Origin: Actinoplanes sp. NBRC 103695 | GTDB taxonomy: Bacteria; Actinomycetota; Actinomycetes; Mycobacteriales; Micromonosporaceae | Reading direction: 5' to 3' | Assembly: GCF_030269485.1 (NCBI RefSeq) | Contig: NZ_BSTL01000003.1 | Span: forward strand, 1 to 64,000 | DNA length: 64,000 nt | Shown here: positions 61,070-64,000 of the stretch, in pieces | How positions within the stretch are numbered: the first letter of the stretch is position 1 | Layout of the letters: every line of letters begins with the position of its first letter | Translations under genes and position numbers: made by a program | Notes under the pieces: model-generated | Told to the model about the DNA's origin: nothing | Database searches by the model: none | What the model saw: only the letters and a program-made list of their open reading frames with translations

Positions 61070-62416
61070 ATGGATCGTCCGCTGCGGATCGCCGTCATCG
61101 GGACCGGCCCGGCCGGCATCTACGCCGCCGACCACCTCACCAAGGCGTCCGAGACGGTCACGGTCGACGTCCTCGACCGCCTGCCGACGCCGTACGGCCT
61201 GATCAGGTACGGCGTGGCGCCCGACCACCCGCGCATCAAGGAGGTCGTCAACGCGCTGTTCCGGGTGCTGGACAACCCGCGGATCCGGTTCCTGGGCAAC
61301 GTCGAGTACGGCGTCGACGTCAAGCAGGAGGAGCTGAGCCGCTTCTACGACGCGACGATCATCGCCACCGGCGCCGAGAAGGACCGCCCGCTCGACATCC
61401 CCGGCGTCGACCTGCCCGGCAGTTTCGGCGGCGCGGACTTCGCCGCCTGGTACAACGGGCACCCGGACGTGCCGCGCGACTGGCCGCTGACCGCCGGGAA
61501 GGTGGCCGTGATCGGCGCCGGGAACGTGGCCGTCGACGTGGCCCGGATCCTCGCGAAGACCGCCGAGGAACTGCTCGAGACCGAGATCCCGGACAACGTC
61601 CACCGGCACCTGGCGGCCAGCCCGGTCACCGACGTGCACGTCTTCTCCCGGCGCGGCCCGGCCCAGGTCAAGTTCACCCCGCAGGAGCTGCGCGAGCTCG
61701 ACGTGTCGCCGGACGTCGAGGTGGTCGTCCACCCGGAGGGCTTCGAGTTCGACGAGGGCAGCCTCGCCGCGATGCGCGCGACCCGCCACGTCAAGATGTG
61801 CGTCGACATCCTGCAGAACTGGGCCGTCCGCGAACCGCGCGACCGTGCGCGCCGGCTGCACCTGCACTTCCTGCAGGCGCCCGTCGCCGTCCTCGGCGAC
61901 GGGAAGGTCGAGGGGCTGCGCACCGAGACCCAGGAACTGACCGGCGACGGCTGGGTGCGCGGCACGGGTGAGTTCACCGACTGGGACGTCCAGGCCGTCT
62001 ACCGTGCCGTCGGGTACCTCAGCCAGGCACTGCCCGATCTGCCCTTCGACAACGCCACCGGCACCATCCCGCATCTCGCCGGGCGCGTCCTGGACCTGGA
62101 CGGCGAGCACATCCCCGGGATGTACGTCACCGGCTGGATCAAGCGTGGCCCGGTGGGCCTGATCGGCCACACCAAGGGCGACGCGGGCGAGACCGTGCGG
62201 AGCCTGCTCGAGGACGCGGCCGGGCTCCCGGCAGCACCCGAGCGTGACCCGGACGCCGTGCTCGAGCACCTGCACCGGGGCGGGGTGCGCCACACCACCT
62301 GGGCCGGGTGGCAGCGGCTGGACGCTCACGAGATCGCCCTCGGTGTGCCGCACGACCGCAAGCGCGTCAAGGTCGTCGACCGCCAGGCTCTGATCGACAT
62401 CGCGCGGGGCGCCTGA
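61070..62416 (+). CDS. fprA: FprA-type ferredoxin/flavodoxin-NADP reductase
   Basis: A 448-residue flavoprotein of the adrenodoxin-reductase family. The FAD loop is IAVIGTGPAGIYAADHL, PTPYGLIRYGVAPDHPRIK is the family signature, the NADP loop is VAVIGAGNVAVDVARIL, FSRRGPAQVKFT follows and GWIKRGPVGLIGHTKGDA closes the site. It moves electrons between NADPH and ferredoxins, for example for cytochromes P450 or iron-sulfur assembly. GGGAA before the ATG at 61070 is a moderate ribosome binding site. The iron box upstream predicts induction when iron is scarce. Confidence 0.95.
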   Translation: MDRPLRIAVIGTGPAGIYAADHLTKASETVTVDVLDRLPTPYGLIRYGVAPDHPRIKEVVNALFRVLDNPRIRFLGNVEYGVDVKQEELSRFYDATIIATGAEKDRPLDIPGVDLPGSFGGADFAAWYNGHPDVPRDWPLTAGKVAVIGAGNVAVDVARILAKTAEELLETEIPDNVHRHLAASPVTDVHVFSRRGPAQVKFTPQELRELDVSPDVEVVVHPEGFEFDEGSLAAMRATRHVKMCVDILQNWAVREPRDRARRLHLHFLQAPVAVLGDGKVEGLRTETQELTGDGWVRGTGEFTDWDVQAVYRAVGYLSQALPDLPFDNATGTIPHLAGRVLDLDGEHIPGMYVTGWIKRGPVGLIGHTKGDAGETVRSLLEDAAGLPAAPERDPDAVLEHLHRGGVRHTTWAGWQRLDAHEIALGVPHDRKRVKVVDRQALIDIARGA

Positions 62417-62422
62417 CGCAGA

Positions 62423-62454
62423 GGGTGCCCGGGAGAACGGACTCCCGGGCACCC
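62423..62454. terminator. Bidirectional terminator between fprA and the M6 peptidase gene
   Basis: GGGTGCCCGGGAG (62423-62435) and CTCCCGGGCACCC (62442-62454) are perfect 13-bp arms around a 6-nt loop, between two convergent stops at 62416 and 62466. Confidence 0.85.
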
Positions 62455-62465
62455 GACGAGAAGGG

Positions 62466-64000
62466 TCAGGAAATTCTGATCTCGGCCGAGGCGCCGTTCT
62501 CCTCGACAACGCGGATCTTCACGCCGGTCGCGGGCAGCTTGACCCCGTGGTTCGGCAGTTCGGCGTAGAAGTACTGCTTGGTGTCGTCGAACAGCGGCTG
62601 CGCGGCCTGTCCCCGGATGTAGGAGGGCCGGCCGTTGACGTGCAGCGTGAACGAGTCGGCCTTGCGCAGGCCGAACGGCGCGTCGTAGACCTGGATGCGC
62701 GAGCTCCACGGCAGGCCGTCCAGCCGGTACATCGGGCGCGGGTGCGCGTCGATGTAGAGGTTGCGGCCCTGGCCCGGATGCGTGTTGGTGTCGTTGTCCA
62801 CCTGCGACCGGTCCCAGTAGGAGATCAGCAGCCCCTGCTGGTACGCGTAGTGCTCGACCCAGTTCGGCTTCGTGTTGGCGAACCCGAAGTTGTACGGGCC
62901 GGTCCGCAGGTACCGGTCGTACGAGATGTGGGTCCGCCGGCCGGCGATGTAGAAGTTGTCGTAGTCGCCGGTCGAGCTGGTGCCCACGGTGGTGAACCCG
63001 CGCAGCGTCCACGGCGAGGCGCTCTCGGCGTCGTCGCTGAACAGGACCGTGCCGCCGTCGACGACCTGGATGTTGTCGGCGAAGAAGCCACCGGCCGCGT
63101 AACCACCGTCGGTGCGGTAGTAGAACTGCAGGTAGACGTTCTGACCGGCGTAGGCGTCCAGCGGCACGGACACGTCCGCCCACCGGCCGTCGGTGCTGCC
63201 GCCGAGCGCGGGCCGCGGTGTGTTGGCCCCGTCGCGGATGAACGGCTCCCCGTCGACCGTGCCGTCCAGGGCCGTCCACCTCTGCCCGTCCAGGGACGCC
63301 CGGACGTACAGGTAGTCGAAGCCCTCCTCGATGTCGTAGCGCGCCTTGAACGTCAGCGTCGGGTCGGTCGCGCCGGTGAGGTCGAACTGCCGGGTCATCG
63401 AGTTGCGCAGATCGTCGGCGTTGCCGGAGAAGTACTGCCGCGACCCCGCGTAGGGCGCCCCGAACTCGGTGGTGACCCGTTTCTTCGGCAGCACCACGAC
63501 GGCGGCCTGGGCCTGGTCCGTGTTGTACTCCTCCGGGCCGAGCGTGAGGGTGCGTTTCTGCTTCGCGACCACGGTCTCGTAGTCGAGCCAGCCGAGCTGC
63601 AGCTTGTTCCACGCGCCGAGGTCGCCCGGCCGGGTGCCGAGCGGCTCGCCGGCCGCGTTCAGCCGGCTCTGCGCCATCAGCGTCCAGTGCTCGTTGTTGT
63701 TGGTGCCGCCGGTCAGCACGTTGTAGTCGTCGGGCAGGCCCAGGTCGTGGCCGTACTCGTGGGCGAACACGCTGAGCCCGCCGTTCTCCGGCTGCATCGT
63801 GTAGTCGCCGATCCACAGTCCGGTGTCGGCGATCTCGGTGCCGCCCAGCAGGTTGCCGGACGGGCCGCGGTCACCCTCGTCGTCCTGGTAGGCGAAGGCG
63901 CGGTGGCTCCAGATGGCGTCCTCGGCCTGCCACGGGTCGCCGTCCGCCTCGTCGCCGCCGGCGTGCACGATCTGGAAGTGGTCGAGGTAGCCGTCCGGCT
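62466..64000 (-). CDS. M6-family (immune inhibitor A type) metallopeptidase, C-terminal part
   Basis: At least 511 residues, open at the right edge of the window; text before the first visible Met-type codon (PDGYLDHFQIVHAGGDEADGD) shows the gene continues. FAHEYGHDLGLPDDY is the zinc motif HExxH with the downstream metal ligand region. The protease domain is followed by a jelly-roll domain (about 210-330 of the visible part, FDLTGATDPTLTFKARYDIEEGFDYLYVRAS) as in immune inhibitor A proteins, and a C-terminal domain. These are secreted proteases; the signal peptide lies outside the window. A strong hairpin follows the stop. Confidence 0.9.
   Translation of the reverse strand, partial: PDGYLDHFQIVHAGGDEADGDPWQAEDAIWSHRAFAYQDDEGDRGPSGNLLGGTEIADTGLWIGDYTMQPENGGLSVFAHEYGHDLGLPDDYNVLTGGTNNNEHWTLMAQSRLNAAGEPLGTRPGDLGAWNKLQLGWLDYETVVAKQKRTLTLGPEEYNTDQAQAAVVVLPKKRVTTEFGAPYAGSRQYFSGNADDLRNSMTRQFDLTGATDPTLTFKARYDIEEGFDYLYVRASLDGQRWTALDGTVDGEPFIRDGANTPRPALGGSTDGRWADVSVPLDAYAGQNVYLQFYYRTDGGYAAGGFFADNIQVVDGGTVLFSDDAESASPWTLRGFTTVGTSSTGDYDNFYIAGRRTHISYDRYLRTGPYNFGFANTKPNWVEHYAYQQGLLISYWDRSQVDNDTNTHPGQGRNLYIDAHPRPMYRLDGLPWSSRIQVYDAPFGLRKADSFTLHVNGRPSYIRGQAAQPLFDDTKQYFYAELPNHGVKLPATGVKIRVVEENGASAEIRIS

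Noticed and set aside
1..64000. tRNA, rRNA, riboswitch or insertion sequence
   Set aside because: I found no cloverleaf, rRNA or conserved riboswitch pattern, and no transposase or terminal inverted repeats.

Overview
The window is very GC-rich, densely coding DNA with many 4-nt start/stop overlaps, GTG starts and no tRNA, rRNA or CRISPR array that I could see. The gene content points to an actinomycete of the Micromonosporaceae, most like Actinoplanes: a GpgS-type glucosyl-3-phosphoglycerate synthase, an ECF42-type sigma factor with a DGPF partner, a PaaX regulator, many secreted lectins and hydrolases, and a methyl-accepting chemotaxis protein, which fits a sporulating actinomycete with motile spores. 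The genus is an inference.

Layout. 1-575: N-terminus of a class A penicillin-binding protein, then a methyltransferase behind a repeat-bearing promoter. 1826-10785 (minus): two adjoining blocks, a CoA-type catabolic set (acyl-CoA synthetase, MaoC hydratase, amidohydrolase, SDR) and a complete LivKGFHM-type ABC importer ending in a decayed alpha/beta-hydrolase, with a divergent PaaX regulator at 10876. 11702-16034: Gfo/Idh oxidoreductase and zinc-type dehydrogenase facing gpgS and a GT4 glycosyltransferase. 16115-19659: two overlapping cyclic-di-GMP genes (GGDEF-EAL and PAS-EAL). 19669-28047: DUF2855 protein, a bulb-lectin protein, a MacB/FtsX-type ABC pair and a secreted GH13 amylase. 28170-37553: ROK kinase, M81 metallopeptidase and ROK repressor on the minus strand, divergent from a five-component peptide ABC importer (four genes, the two ATPases fused). 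37527-40195: chemoreceptor and ChvE-like sugar-binding lipoprotein.

40338-47095 is the most unusual part: two tandem genes for TIR / one transmembrane segment / long coiled coil / WD40-propeller proteins. Their first 1,047 bp are identical except for three clustered substitutions, while the WD40 halves have diverged strongly. By charge bias the TIR domain is cytoplasmic and the propeller outside, an inverted Toll-like-receptor layout. A phospholipase-D-like gene converges on them.

48715-64000: chitinase, a 750-bp repeat tract without genes, a small coiled-coil protein, a secreted tachylectin-like protein, a PHP metallohydrolase, the DGPF/ECF42 pair, a two-TM potassium channel with RCK domains preceded by a DUF6394-type membrane protein, a methyltransferase, a lone type IV pilin, glutathione peroxidase, an iron-box-controlled ferredoxin reductase, and an M6 (immune inhibitor A type) peptidase cut by the window end. 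Between the DUF6394 gene and the channel a 23-bp sequence is tandemly triplicated, making two 8-codon mini-ORFs linked by stop/start overlaps.
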